Source of the DNA: Nematostella vectensis
Lineage: Eukaryota; Cnidaria; Anthozoa; Actiniaria; Edwardsiidae
Direction: 5' to 3'
Assembly (NCBI RefSeq): GCF_932526225.1
Contig: NC_064038.1
Coordinates: 16,853,075 to 16,917,074 of the forward strand
Length of the DNA: 64,000 nt
Shown one piece after another: positions 24,523 through 64,000 of this stretch. Position 1 is the stretch's first letter, and every line of letters begins with the position of its first letter. Under the pieces are notes generated by a model. That model had not been told where the DNA came from and ran no database searches. It saw only the letters and a list, made by a program, of their open reading frames with translations. A program made the translations under genes and the position numbers.

Positions 24523-26923
24523 GTCCGGCGGATATGTGTTTGAATTGCGCACTTTTTGCTAAAGCTACCAATTTTAGCATAGTGATGGCTTTTAATACCC
24601 TTTACAAGATAGGCTATAGAGCCAACCTCAGATCGGCTTTATTTTCTGATAAAGAGTATTGATTTGGCCGCCATTTTGAACCGGAAGTAAACTACTTTTT
24701 TCAAAAAAGTAAATAAACTTGCGAAGTTTAATAATGTTTTGCCACTAGACGACTAAACTGAAAGTCACAAAATGTATTTAAACCCAAGATTGCTTAAAAT
24801 AATCGCATATTTTCATTCTTGGAACTTTCAAGGAGATAGTCACCTTCAACCGGAAGTAGTCGATAGTAAAACCTCGGACGTTTATTTCACCCCGCGCCCT
24901 CTAGCAAAAGACACCAATTTTATTGCAGTTGTAGTTTGAAATAACCTTTATAAGATAAGCTATGGAGCCAAGATAAAATCGGCTTTTATCACCGACTAAT
25001 ATGGTTGATTAGAATTGCCGCCATTTTGCACCGGAGATTAAATTTGTCATTTTAAAAAGCACAGAGATGCACATCTTGTTTAAAAGCTTACAACTAAAAT
25101 ATTCATGAAATCCATTCGATAAAGTTGTGGGCAAGGCAAAACTGATTAGGTTTCTATTATTAATTTTACCTTTTTTTTAAAAAGGGAGTAGTTTCCAAAC
25201 CTGTTTCTGAACACTCTAATCAAACCAGCTTAAAATGCATATACGAATAAGCAATGAAGCATTATTTTTAATGGAATTGCACAAATGATAAATGACAGTT
25301 GTATTTTGCATGTTCATTAAATTGATATTTAATATTAAGAAAATATTTTCCTGCTATGTGAGCCTCGGCATGTTGTTCAAAATTAGTCAAAACTCAAGCT
25401 GGGCGTTCTTAAAAAATAGATTCTTATAAAACAAAAAGAGTGTCGGTCTAACTTAATTACAAGCTCCGATGAGAACTGCTATCTTCATTTAATGCAGTTC
25501 AGATATCTTACAGCTTTATCGTTACACGATTCAGTGGAGCTGCAAAGGGCTGAACGTTTCAAGCTGGCTTGGGTGCAAGTGCAGCGTGCTGGGCAGCCTA
25601 TCTTGCATCTAATAGCTCTTGGTTCTTTATCTTTGGCTTCTTGGCACGCCTTGGAAAGCCTTAGTAGCGTTTGTCCAAAGCGGCTGGCAACTGTTGTCCA
25701 TTGTGCTAAAAAGACGGAAGTACTGAGGCAGGGAGGAGTGCTTGCCTCCAACAATGCTCTGCTTGAATGGCAGCTTTCGTGGTGTGTTGTATGATAGCTG
25801 CCTTCGTCAGTGAATGACATCAAATGCTGTTCCTTTCTTCACGAAGAGCTGCATTCTTGCCTTGTCTACTTCCGACTCTCTGTACTTGTTCGGTCGTATC
25901 AGAAGCAGTGGAAAGCGCTCAAGTGTTGTCAAACATTCTGTCTTTTATCTCAACTGACCTGAAGGCTAACTGTAGAAAAGCATCTGTGGCTTCGGGGAAT
26001 ACAGCAAGTACTGTCTTTTCCCCCTATCCGCACAACAGTATACATTATCACGCCAGTCAATGCGTGAAATTCTACCAGTATTTATTTGGCGAGATACTCG
26101 CCAAATAAGGAGAGTGATAAGCGCGCACCCGAGGTCACCAGTTAAACGGTTCCTACAGTTAGAAACTGTTCATCTTGTAGCACTTGCACATATTCATGTG
26201 TGCGGTCGTTTACAGACGTTGAAGTCAATAGGTGGAGCGGCCCGCTCACCGTGGTTCTTGGTATCCCCACCAGGCTTGTCACATATATAAGCAGTTCCTT
26301 TCGTCTTCTTTCTTTTCCCTTGATCCAGCTATTGAGTGTGTATATTTGGTATACTTGTGCGGGCTACATGTGGCTTTTTTATCATTTGACGACTTTTAGT
26401 GAGTATCAACTCGTGATTTTCACTTCCCGAAAATTATCGGCTATTTTAATAGCGATAATTCGTGATTTAATCAGATTTTTTTTGGCTCCATAGCTATCTT
26501 GTAAAGATTCCCCGAAACTACTCCTGAAATAAGTTTTTTTTTTTATTTTTGTCAAAGGCGCAGAGTGAAACAAGCGTGCCGTTATTTATTCTTGACTACT
26601 TCCGGTTCAAAATCCCTGTCACCGTAAAAGTTACAAAAATGAAAAATTTGCGGTTACTTTCAGAATTCTTTGGTTAATATGCATTCTTTGATGTATATTT
26701 TATTCGTCTATGAGTATCCATTCTCAAAATGTGCGAGTTTATTTATTTTTTGGAAAAAATTAGTTTACTTCCGGTCCAAAATGGCGGCCAAACCAATATT
26801 CATTATTAATAAGAAATTAAAGCCGAACTGAGCTTGGGTATTAAAAACTATCACTATGCTTAAATTGGTAACTTTAGCAAAAAGTGCGCAATTCAAGGTA
26901 AAATCTACACATATCCGCCGGAC
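24523..26923. mobile_element. 2.4-kb DNA transposon with long inverted termini and TA target duplication
   Basis: The ends match inverted for about 180 bp, starting GTCCGGCGGATATGTGT, sharing GAATTGCGCACTTTTTGCT and the GGCCGCCATTTTG / CCGGAAGTAAAC segments; the left copy lacks about 12 bp. TA flanks both ends (24521-24522 and 26924-26925). An internal partial copy of the terminal repeat is at about 24895-25045. TA duplication is typical of, though not restricted to, Tc1/mariner-type elements. Confidence 0.7.
25485..25823 (-). pseudogene. Cysteine-rich transposon ORF remnant
   Basis: 112 codons inside the 2.4-kb element. They contain LSKACQEAKDKEPRAIRCKI then GCPARCTCTQASL and further Cys pairs, a CxxGCxxRCxC-type pattern I associate with C-termini of unclassified transposon ORFs. 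In adjoining frames (about 25790-26000) the minus strand reads FLQLAFRSVEIKDRMFDNT, LERFPLLLIRPNKYR and AAIIQHTTKAAIQ, so the ORF is broken by frameshifts. No function is claimed. Confidence 0.45.
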
Positions 26924-26925
26924 TA

Positions 26926-27141
26926 TCAGCCCATTTTAGATTCATGCTGCAGGTAGTTCTGCACGTGGTCACATGAAACCGAGTACCGCTCGCCGAAGGC
27001 CTTAATCTTTTCCGGGGCATCAAGGTGGATATCCACGTTGTCGAACATTCTGCGCAAAATCGCTCGGGGACTAAAGACGTCAGGGTCTCGTTCTGTTCCA
27101 TCTTTTTTTAATCTAGGGGTCTCCCAAAAGTACCAAATATT
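26926..27141 (-). pseudogene. Transposon-type ORF, 5' fragment (piece A)
   Basis: The minus strand is open from a stop at 27142-27144 to a TGA at 26926-26928. It reads KKDGTERDPDVFSPRAILRR, then FDNVDIHLDAPEKIKAFGER and SCDHVQNYLQHESKMG. The TGA is where the frame meets the 2.4-kb element. With the element and one TA removed, the frame passes (apart from this TGA) into piece B. It looks like one old repeat ORF split into three. Confidence 0.55.
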
Positions 27142-27195
27142 TTATTGGCAACGCAAGGAAACAACTTTGATGGCATTTTGATTACTCCTTTCAAT

Positions 27196-27197
27196 GA

Positions 27198-27236
<39 letters not shown>

Positions 27237-27316
27237 ATACATAAATAAATGAATGAATGAATGAATGAATGAATGAATGAATGAATGAATGAATGAATGA
27301 ATGAATGAATAAATAA
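27196..27316. repeat. (AAAT)n/(GAAT)n microsatellite
   Basis: A run of AAATAAAT changes to GAATGAAT and back. Simple repeat. Confidence 0.97.
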
Positions 27317-27691
27317 GTTTCCTTCTTTTAATGGATGATACTTGTATGACCCCCCTTCAACCAAATTGAAACTTTTATGACCCCCCATCGACGTACCCAA
27401 AACATCAGATTAGTGCCGTTTTGTGCCGTTGGAAAGCCACGGTTATTGATAGAGCAGCCAGACCAGCGAGCACTCCCAGCGAAGGGTGTGTCTGCCAGTG
27501 AAAGTCATTCACTTCTATCTGTATATGACATCCAAAAAAGCTCAATTAACAGCAGCGGGACAATACATTCTAAACGACTGACCAACCAAAAAAGACACGG
27601 TCTCAAAAGAGGAGAACAAGCTAAGCTATAGCAAGCTGGCGTACTCTGCGAGAGGATACAGTGTCGGCCAGACACAGCTTACACACTCTTC

Positions 27692-27977
27692 TGGAAGATA
27701 ATGAAAGATAAGGAGCGACCTGTACGTGGAAACAAAAGAAGACCTTTTCTTATTGATATAATGAGAGATAAGGAGCGACCTGTGAAAACAAAAGAAGACC
27801 TTTTCTTATTGATATAATGAGAGATAAGGAGCGAACTGTGAAAACAAAAGAAGACCTTTTCTTATTGATATAATGAGAGATAAGGAGCGACCTGTGAAAA
27901 CAAAAGAAGACCTCTTCTTATTGATATAATGAGAGATAAGGAGCGACCTGTGAAAACAAAAGAAGACCTTTTCTTAT
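27692..27977. repeat. 56-bp tandem repeat, about 5 copies
   Basis: Units share GAGATAAGGAGCGACCTGTG, AAAACAAAAGAAGACC and TTTTCTTATTGATATAATGA, spaced 56 bp (for example 27771 and 27827). The first unit has a GTACGTGG variant. Confidence 0.93.
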
Positions 27978-28145
27978 CGTTTGGATCTGTACCTGAAGCC
28001 TGTAGCTTCCAAAGAGGTGAAAATAGGAAGAAATACCCCGAAAAGACGTTAAATTAAGTATACCACTGCTTGTCACAACGATGAAAACAACGCTCAACGG
28101 TAAATAAACCAAATAAATTTTTTTGCTTCGATTTCCATTCATTTG

Positions 28146-28899
28146 GGCCTAGATTAAACGGCGTGCCAGAGTCGCACCGTTAGTCTGGTTTGGTAGAGGT
28201 TCGATCATAGAGCGGCTCTACAATAAACGTCGAACTTTTTGTTTGTTAACTCCCATGGGTATGGAGTGTAACAATATAGTCATTAGGCACAAAATACATG
28301 CTGCTTTGTCTTATGGAGTTAAAATGGAGGGGACAGAACACGAAGACTAGAAACGACTAGAAAAGCCTTCTTGGTCAGAGCAATATGGTCTAATAGGAAG
28401 AGGAGAATAAATTGATTACATGCCGCAATAGATTACATAAAGAAAAGGTGACTCCTGCTGCCGAAACCGAAACGCCGCCATTTTCACTATTGCCTGAAAA
28501 GTGCGAGGCAAGGGGCTACATACGGGCTTTTAGGCTACAAACAGGGTCCCAGGGGAGTTATTGTCAATTTGGCGCATGCGCGAAGAACGGGGGAGTCAAT
28601 AATACTCTGCACGGGTAGCTTCTTTTTTTATTTTTGTTGAACCAAAACAATTTGCTTTGATTATCAACCAATCTGCATAATGTAACCGTTATGACTGGTG
28701 CGACCTTGAAGCACCGTTTAATCCCTCGCCGTACCATAGTCGCATTATCCGACTAGCCCACTCGCCCCAGGAAGTTGGTGCGACCTCCTCATTAATTCGA
28801 TTTCGTGCGCAATAAACGGCGTGCTAACGTCGCATTATCTGTCGAACTTTTCTAGAGCGGCTCGATAATGCGACCCTGGCACGCCGTTTAATCTAGGCC
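28146..28899. mobile_element. MITE-like element with 23-bp perfect inverted termini
   Basis: GGCCTAGATTAAACGGCGTG(CCA) at 28146-28168 is exactly inverted at 28877-28899. Inner segments repeat the motif of GCGAC separated from ACGGCGTGC, at about 28690-28860. No clear target duplication and no transposase ORF. Confidence 0.7.
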
Positions 28900-28959
28900 T
28901 AAGTCTTCTTGTATTTTATGAACACTCCCTACGTATCCTGTATCGTGAGATGGTGCCAT

Positions 28960-29230
28960 ATTAGGGTGTGTTTATTGAATACACCGAGAGGTGGGGGGAT
29001 GGGGGGGGGGGGAGAGGGAGGGGGTGATTTTGAAAAACAAAATTCCTGCAAGGAACAGATGGGGGAAAATCCCTGCAACCCAGCGCTGCACTATTTTACA
29101 CGATTTAACATGCAAAAAAAAAAAAAAAAATGAAGGCCGAAATCGAAAATTGTGAAGAAAAGTCAGAAATATTAATGAGCTTGACTGGATCATCTCGGAC
29201 AATGGGGGGCAACTTCGCAGTATTCATTTT
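28960..29230. repeat. Dispersed repeat, second copy
   Basis: Resembles 8820-9220 (TACACCGAG then G-run, CCTGCA, TTTTACACGATTT, TGCAAAA, AACTTCGCAGTATTCATTT). Includes a G-run of 12 and an A-run of 17. Confidence 0.65.
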
Positions 29231-29633
29231 CTCGCTTGCGTAGCGGCGCTAAAGGGGACGGACCATATCAGTCAATCTGTTATAATAACTGTCGTTTTTC
29301 TAGCTCGCTCCGTCATTCCCTTATTAGGCACTACATATCACATTCGGGAGTTAGCTTCAATCATTTTTTCGCTCTAGAACTTTGTAAGTCGAGAATTGCC
29401 CCTTAAACTTGCAGGAGTTCGTGTTTACTACAATTTTGCTGGCAGCCATCTTGGGAATGGAGCCTAGTCCCCAACGTTTTAGAAAATCACAGGTCTCCCG
29501 TGCGCTCGCCACAGGCTCTTTTAGACCATTTAGAAAAAAACCCACAGCCATTGATTGACATGGAGAAAAAACAATGGAGACAGATACTTAGCAGCTTTGT
29601 CGCCTCTCGGCCAATGAGCATGTTTACAAGGAA

Positions 29634-30030
29634 GGGGGGTCTAAAAAAAGGTTTACGATGAATAGGGGTCTAAAAAATGTTTACGATGAAAGAGGGTCTA
29701 AAAAATGTTTACGATGAAAGGGGGTCTAAAAAATGTTTACGATGAAAGCGGGTCTAAGAAATGTTTACAATGAAAGCGGGTCCAAAAATGTTTACGATGA
29801 AAGGTGGTCTAAAAATGTTTACAATGAAGGCGGGTCTAAAAAATGTTTACGATGAAAGGGGGTCTAAAAAATGTTTACGATGAAAGGGGGTCTAAAAAAT
29901 GTTTACGATGAAAGCGGGTCTAAAAAATGTTTACGATGAAAGCGGGTCTAAAAAATGTTTACGATGAAAGCGGGTCTAAAAAATGTTTACGATAAAAGCG
30001 GGTCTAAAAAATGTTTACAATGAAGGGGGG
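29634..30030. repeat. 28-bp minisatellite, about 14 copies
   Basis: Unit of GGTCTAAAAAATGTTTACGA followed by TGAAAGGG, with GGG/GCG variants. Confidence 0.95.
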
Positions 30031-30079
30031 GTCTCTGAAATTTTAAGGTGTCTTGATTATAAATCTTCCCTTTTTTATT

Positions 30080-30205
30080 ACAAGGTGCATCAGCTTTTTT
30101 ATTACTAAGTGCGTCAGCTTTTTTATTACAGTGCGTCAGCTTTTTTATTACAAAGTGCGTCAGCTTTTTTATTACAAAGTGCAAGTGCGTCAGCTTTTTA
30201 GGGAC
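30080..30205. repeat. Short tandem repeat (GTGCGTCAGCTTTTTTATTA), about 6 copies
   Basis: Irregular copies of GTGCGTCAGCTTTTTTATTA joined by CAAA or CTAA. Nothing else recognised in 30206-31030. Confidence 0.85.
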
Positions 30206-31112
30206 AGTGCAATAACTATCAGAAGATGGGGAGTCAAAACTGAGGAAAACCATTAGGTAAATTCCCCCCCAGTCCCCCCCCCCCCCAGTCCAGCAAACAA
30301 GTACCGCTAGAGCAATTGTATCATCGCGCCTCCCGACAACTTCGTTGTTTTGGTGGATTTAAACCATTAGAAGGCACATTTAGACAGCACCCCCTCTCTC
30401 TTACAAGACGGTATATTAAACAGCACCCCCTCCCCTCAGGAAATGAAATTAAACAAGCCCCCTTCCCCCCTGAATTATGACTCCCCCTCCAGATAACTAT
30501 TGCACAGTCTCGAGTTGGATTTATGGCCATGGTTGGTACCCGTGGATCCCGAATTTTTTATTTTCGCATTTTTTTTTATATCAAGAAAATTTAGCCAAAA
30601 ATTGTCGTTTTAGCCAAACGCAGTCACTTCCACATAAGGAAAGTAATATATTTCTTATTTGGAAAAAACTGCATTAATCTTGTCATTTTTAAGGTGCTAC
30701 CGTACCGCAGGTGCTTTGTAAACTTTATGACTTGTAATCAGAAGAGAAAAACAGTGACTGTGACCATCTTTTGTCAATGGAGAAAGTTTTGGAAAAGAAT
30801 CTAAGATTTCTCGGTACCAGACCCCAAAATCGACAACGTTTTTTTCATATGTATTTTTTTATTTTTCGCAATATATTTTTTTAGATATATATGAGTTTTT
30901 TTCGATATGAAGTACGTCAACTTAATTAAGTGCTTCAATTGTAAGTAAACTCGTCACCGCAAAGCTGGCAGGCGACACAGGCTACCCAAATCCTCGGAAA
31001 TGTGACAGCCTGATAGTCAACAAATATACTTATCAAAAAAGAATATACAAGTTTGCTGCAGCTACTTGTGTTATCCAAGCCACTCTCAGATAATATTTGT
31101 GCAATATAATAT

Positions 31113-31515
31113 CATATATTCTCATACTTCCGCTTAAAGTAGGGTAGGGCATCAACACAATAGCATTGATCCCCCTCTGGGAAATATTCAGCTTGCTTGT
31201 TTCCTGTTGAGAGAACATCACGAACGAGCTCTTCGCCGTTGATTTTACCATAAAAATCATCTAAGAGATGGTAAAAATGCTTGATACATGCTAGAAGTTG
31301 CTTCAGCAAATAAAACCTGCATCCTGCGTTAGCTCATCTGTGAAGAATATCGTAAGTTTGAGCATTCAGCGCGTGGATTCCTGCATCCTTCGAATTTTGT
31401 TCCAGGTGCCATCCATCTTTTGCATCTAAATTAGTAAATGTTATAAAGTATTTCAAGACGCTGTTACAAAGCGAAAGTCTTGCTTTCACTTGGTGCAATC
31501 GCCAAAAATTATAGC
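31113..31515 (-). pseudogene. Unidentified protein-coding fragment with one internal stop
   Basis: The minus strand reads one frame with a single TGA. The first part includes YNFWRLHQVKARLSLCNSVL and DAKDGWHLEQNSKDAGIHAL to YDILHR*. It resumes with ANAGCRFYLLKQLLACIKHF, DDFYGKINGEELVRDVLS and EGDQCYCVDALPYFKRKYEN. An acceptor-like TTGCCTAATTACAG precedes it at about 31513. The composition looks like real protein, but I do not recognise the family. It could be a decayed gene copy, a real exon with a recent nonsense change, or a transposon ORF. It lies 0.35 kb upstream of the CSK start exon. Confidence 0.4.
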
Positions 31516-31850
31516 TGTAATTAGGCAAAAATAGTGCTCTCTGATGGTGTTTTTTGCATCGACTTCCGTACTGTACGATCAGCTATCCGATCGAACCTCG
31601 TTCCATAATAACTCGTAGTTATTAAAATTAAAGCTCCCTTGCTTTGGAATTTCCTTTCAAAAACAGCCCTTTATTAACATTTGTTGATTTTCTCAGACAT
31701 CCCACTATATTTTTATTCATTTGTCATGTTTTGTATGGTAAACGAAATATATACTTAAGTAAGCTTTAATTTATTGACATTGTTAGGGTTGTCTTTTCCG
31801 TGGTAAATTACTCTGAATTATTCTGAATCCTGCCTCTCTTTGTTGTTCAG

Positions 31851-60688
<28,838 letters not shown>

Positions 60689-61958
60689 TCCCCGTGAAGC
60701 ATTGTGGGATCTCAACATAATCACGTGATGCAAGAGCTATCAACCTCTTCACCAGGGTTTACTTGTTCAATTATTCAAAATAGCGTCAGTTTGAAAAAAG
60801 GCGGTGATTCGAAAAGTACCCTGGCAAGATCATATGACCCATAGAGTCGCGCAGTGATTCATGGTCTTACAAAATGTAGCCCAATCATCACTAGGAGAGG
60901 CTGTTACGTCATAATTTATGCAATTTTGGACACTGTTTAAGAGTTTTATGCTAGTCTGATTATTAAGGCCTAGCTAGGACTTTATATGTACAGCAAGTCA
61001 CACCACTTATACCCTTAGATCACCCTACCGTGTAAAAAATTTCATTTGAATAACACCGAGCCAAGTTATTTTCGCTAGGAATATCAACATGACAAGATTT
61101 CTTACTAATTTTTTATAAGAAAAGTATCCCGGTACATTCCTGTGAGTGATGCATTCAATCACTTTTCGAGTTGTGTAAGCCTGTGGACCCCTTGTCAACC
61201 ATTACTTTTGTAATAAGAAATTTGATAAAAAAAATCATTCACCTGTGTTTTGATTGCCTTTTTACGGAGCAGGGAGGGTCCAGCCTAGTCCCAGGCGTTC
61301 TTATCGGGTTTCATGTGGTTGGGTTCCCTGTGGATAGTAAGAGTTGTGACGTCACCGGTTTTATCTCCGAGCACAGGAAACCCGGTAAAAATGCCGACTG
61401 GGGAGGGTCACCTGTAAGGATGCTGTACGAGGATGCGTTCAAATGATCGTAGTAAATGCTTTTAAAGTTCTTTAAACCTTTCACTTATATCAATCTAGCC
61501 AAAACAAAGCATAGATAAACTTTCAAATACCAAAAAGGGAATTGAATTTGATTGAAATTTGAATTTTCTACAGATCTTTGAAAATTTTCCTGGCCGCGCT
61601 AAAAAGAAGAGTGAATAATTCCAAGTTTTGGCGGGAAAATCTGAAACAACGTATTTTCCTTAAATCTGTTAAAATTCAGAGACGGCAATACCACAAAATA
61701 TTGGCGAATTGTTTTCTTTTGCAATGCTACCCACAATGAGGCGAAGAATAATTTAAAGTCGAGAATTGTATGCGAAAAAAGAAAATATCGTTTTGTTGTA
61801 GGTTTCAAAAACAGCGCGCGCTCGTGAGAATGTCGCCAATCTTGATTGCGAATGCAGCGGTCGCGCACGATGGAAAAACAATTCAAAGACTAAAAAATAT
61901 CTGCTAAATTTTGCAGATTTGTTTCCTGAAGTTAAATAATCATTTTCCGGGATAAGAT
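60689..61958. other. CSK 3' UTR / downstream flank
   Basis: I see no canonical AATAAA in the first 750 bp after the stop, so the polyadenylation site is not assigned. A plus-strand frame at 61171-61446 is unrecognised. 61800-61870 has GCGCGCGCTCGTGAGAATG, similar to 63197-63220, so part of this flank is repetitive. Confidence 0.5.
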
Positions 61959-61967
61959 ATAAAGATG

Positions 61968-63756
61968 CGCTGTGTCTACTTGCACGGCTTCCGGTGAAGG
62001 AGGAAAAAAAAACTAGCTGCACGGCTGTCTCCCATTTTCTTGATTTTTAACCTAAATAACAAGTTCCTGGCTTTGAAACACTTCCAAGATTATTAAGAAC
62101 AGCCAAGAGATGTTTTTTAGCTTGAAAAGCTGTGCATTGAGTGACCGGCATTTGCCGGTAAGCCCCAGATAAACTTTACGGGTGTTTCTCAAAACGCCCG
62201 TTAAGGTAGGGCCCGGAAAAAAATCCCGATAACTCCACGGGAGCTCCCGTTAACTTACTGGGGATTACTTTTAATGCGATAATTGATACCCAAAACGATG
62301 TTTTTCCTTAATATTTTCAGCTGAATTTATAGATCAACTATTCATCTAGAATTAGCCAAGTTGAACTATCCAATTAGGTGCTTTTTTCCGATTAAACCTC
62401 GCCATTTTCAAGTTGTGTCGAGTTGTAGTAAATTTTGGCCTGAATTTTCATCACTCGAGGAAACCATGGCTAACACCATTTTATGGGATTCCCTACCAGC
62501 CAATCAGGTTTCTTTTCTGTCAATTGATTTGACATTTCGCTGTCACCGTGCGCCTAAAAAAATGTAAACAACTATGCGAAGGTATTGGAAGTTTGCTACA
62601 AAATGAGACTTTATCTACTTGTTCTTTGTCTTTTTTCGTAAAGTCCGATGCCACAGCAGTGTTTGGGGTACCAGTTGTCTACAGACATCGACAAATCTAC
62701 GATTTTTATTGATATTCAATAATTATTTAGCCAATCTATTCATTAACTCTAAAAATTATAATTTGCTCATCGGGAACTCGTAAATAACCGGGACGCTACC
62801 GCTAGCTTTGAGAAACGCTCTTCCTCGCCCGGAAAAGTATCCCGAAAACTCTCCCGGTACCCTAACGGGCCCGGTAATTACCGGGAGTTTTGAGAAACGG
62901 CCCCCTGGGACTCTTTTTGCGCTCAACATTCTGGCTCGCGTGAAAGAGGGTCCAGTATTTATTGCATGCGCATGCGCATGCAAGTACCAATCAGCGATCT
63001 TCACTGCAAAAGTTGAAATACGAGCGCGCGCAATAACGGACGTGCCTAAGGAGGGTCGATTCCCGCTAGACCTTGTCGAGTGCAGAGCTCCGAAAATCAA
63101 ATGTTTTGTACATGTGAAGGAATATCAGCGAACTGCTTGGGATTTGTTTTCTATAAAAACGCGATAGAATGTGATTGAAAATCAAATTCCAAAAAAGCGC
63201 GCGCTCGTTTGAAATGCCGCTATTGCCTAAAGCGCGCGTGTGAAAATAACGAAAACGGAAAAGCTCTTTGATTGATATATTTTCCAGACTCTTATTATCA
63301 TCTGTCCTGTTCTCAGAAAAGATTGACAATCAAGTATTTACCCACGACCAAAATCAGCGTATTATTTCTGAAATCAACCCTCGCTCGTCCCTTTCGCAGC
63401 CATCTTTAACTAAGCAACCAGGCCACACCGCATATATGCGGTGTATTTTCGCGCATGCAATAAATACTGGACCCTCTTTGAATTGTCGAGCGCAAAGAGT
63501 CCCAGGTCTGGACTAATAATGCATGATGCATGAAATGTCGAACTCCACGCTTCGTTCATACTTCGGCGAGCATTTGCTAGCCGCTTGTTGCATAGCTTTT
63601 CAGGCTAAAATTCGTCGCTTGGCTGTTCTAAATAATCGTGGAAGTGTTTTAAAGCCAGAAACTTGTTATTTAGGCTAAAAATCGAGAAAACTGGAGACAG
63701 CCGTGCAGCTAGTTTTTTTTCCTCCTTTACCGGAAGCCTTGCAAGTAGACACAGCG
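61968..63756. mobile_element. Mutator-like (MULE-type) non-autonomous element with exact 9-bp target duplication
   Basis: The terminal inverted repeats are about 175 bp long, start CGCTGTGTCTACTTGCA at both ends, and share GGAGGAAAAAAAACTAGCTG and AATAACAAG. ATAAAGATG flanks both sides exactly (61959-61967 and 63757-63765). Nine-base duplication with long termini fits Mutator-like elements. No transposase ORF; the interior is occupied by other inverted repeats. Confidence 0.85.
62905..63512. mobile_element. Inverted-repeat element nested in the MULE
   Basis: The left end CTGGGACTCTTTTTGCGCTC and right end (complement) CTGGGACTCTTTGCGCTCGA each lead to AGAGGGTCCAGTATTTATTG and CATGCGC. About 0.6 kb, no clear target duplication. 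Just left of it, 62150-62300 and 62810-62900 hold GC-rich palindromic pieces around CGGGCCCGTTA. Confidence 0.65.
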
Positions 63757-63765
63757 ATAAAGATG

Positions 63766-64000
63766 ACGGTATATGTTTTCTCATGTAATTTCGTTGACAT
63801 ATCGATCTACGTCACAAATGACTGGACCCGGGCCTTTCAGTCCACGGCTTTTTTTCCCGAAGATTGACCAAAATACCTCAATATTACAGATTCGAGTTAT
63901 GCGCGCGAACGCGTTTTTTATAGGGTCTATACGAACCACATACCATTCGGAAGATGAAAAGGATATATGGACTTTAAGGGTTGAGATAGCTATTGTGTGT
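63766..64000. other. No feature seen
   Basis: Unique-looking sequence to the right edge; no exon, RNA gene or repeat recognised. Confidence 0.5.

Noticed and set aside
61171-61446. Plus-strand ORF of 91 codons after CSK
   Set aside because: No family recognised and no splice or start context; possibly part of a repeat in the 3' flank.

Overview
This is eukaryotic, intron-rich animal DNA. It carries two split signalling genes in opposite orientations, separated and interrupted by transposon remnants and very large minisatellites. The protein sequences, exon structure and mix of DNA transposons, a CR1/L2-like LINE and a tRNA-derived SINE fit an early-branching metazoan. An anthozoan cnidarian (sea anemone) is my best guess, but this is an inference and not a species call.

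Layout. 1-8149: a small hAT-like MITE with a 7-bp target duplication, then a 7.3-kb array of about 234 copies of a 31-bp unit. 8150-17227 (minus strand): the first five coding exons of a RasGRF-type Ras guanine nucleotide exchange factor (PH, coiled coil, IQ, start of DH); the rest of the gene lies beyond the left edge. 17228-31850: intergenic DNA. It includes an old transposon-type ORF broken by two nested insertions: a 4.9-kb element built largely of an 18-bp minisatellite, and a 2.4-kb element with long terminal inverted repeats and a TA target duplication. Further MITEs and short arrays follow. 31851-60688 (plus strand): a complete 16-exon CSK gene (C-terminal Src kinase; SH3-SH2-kinase; 449 aa when spliced). 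All its splice junctions are in phase, and most of its length is intronic tandem repeat. 60689-64000: CSK 3' flank and a 1.8-kb Mutator-like element with an exact 9-bp target duplication.

Main observation. Seven tandem arrays or duplications sit at or just downstream of 5' splice sites, in the sense direction of their host gene: six in CSK (introns 2, 10, 12, 13, 14, 15) and one in RASGRF on the opposite strand (intron 3). In four of them the repeat unit contains the 3' end of the exon, the exon/intron junction and the first intronic bases. The exon end and its splice donor have thus been copied from about 2 to about 230 times. In CSK intron 10 the unit is 30 nt of exon (kinase hinge) plus 11 nt of intron. 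In RASGRF intron 3 it is 25 nt of exon plus 19 nt of intron. The recurrence at seven junctions on both strands suggests a process that generates minisatellites at splice donors. Several arrays show higher-order repeats (1,809 bp = 67 x 27; 3,038 bp = 98 x 31; 126 bp = 7 x 18). The long open frames in the arrays, including one of 2,473 codons, are by-products of unit lengths divisible by three.

Function. CSK phosphorylates the inhibitory C-terminal tyrosine of Src-family kinases. RasGRF is a calcium/calmodulin-responsive activator of Ras/Rac. The two are divergent neighbours, but nothing in the sequence shows shared regulation.
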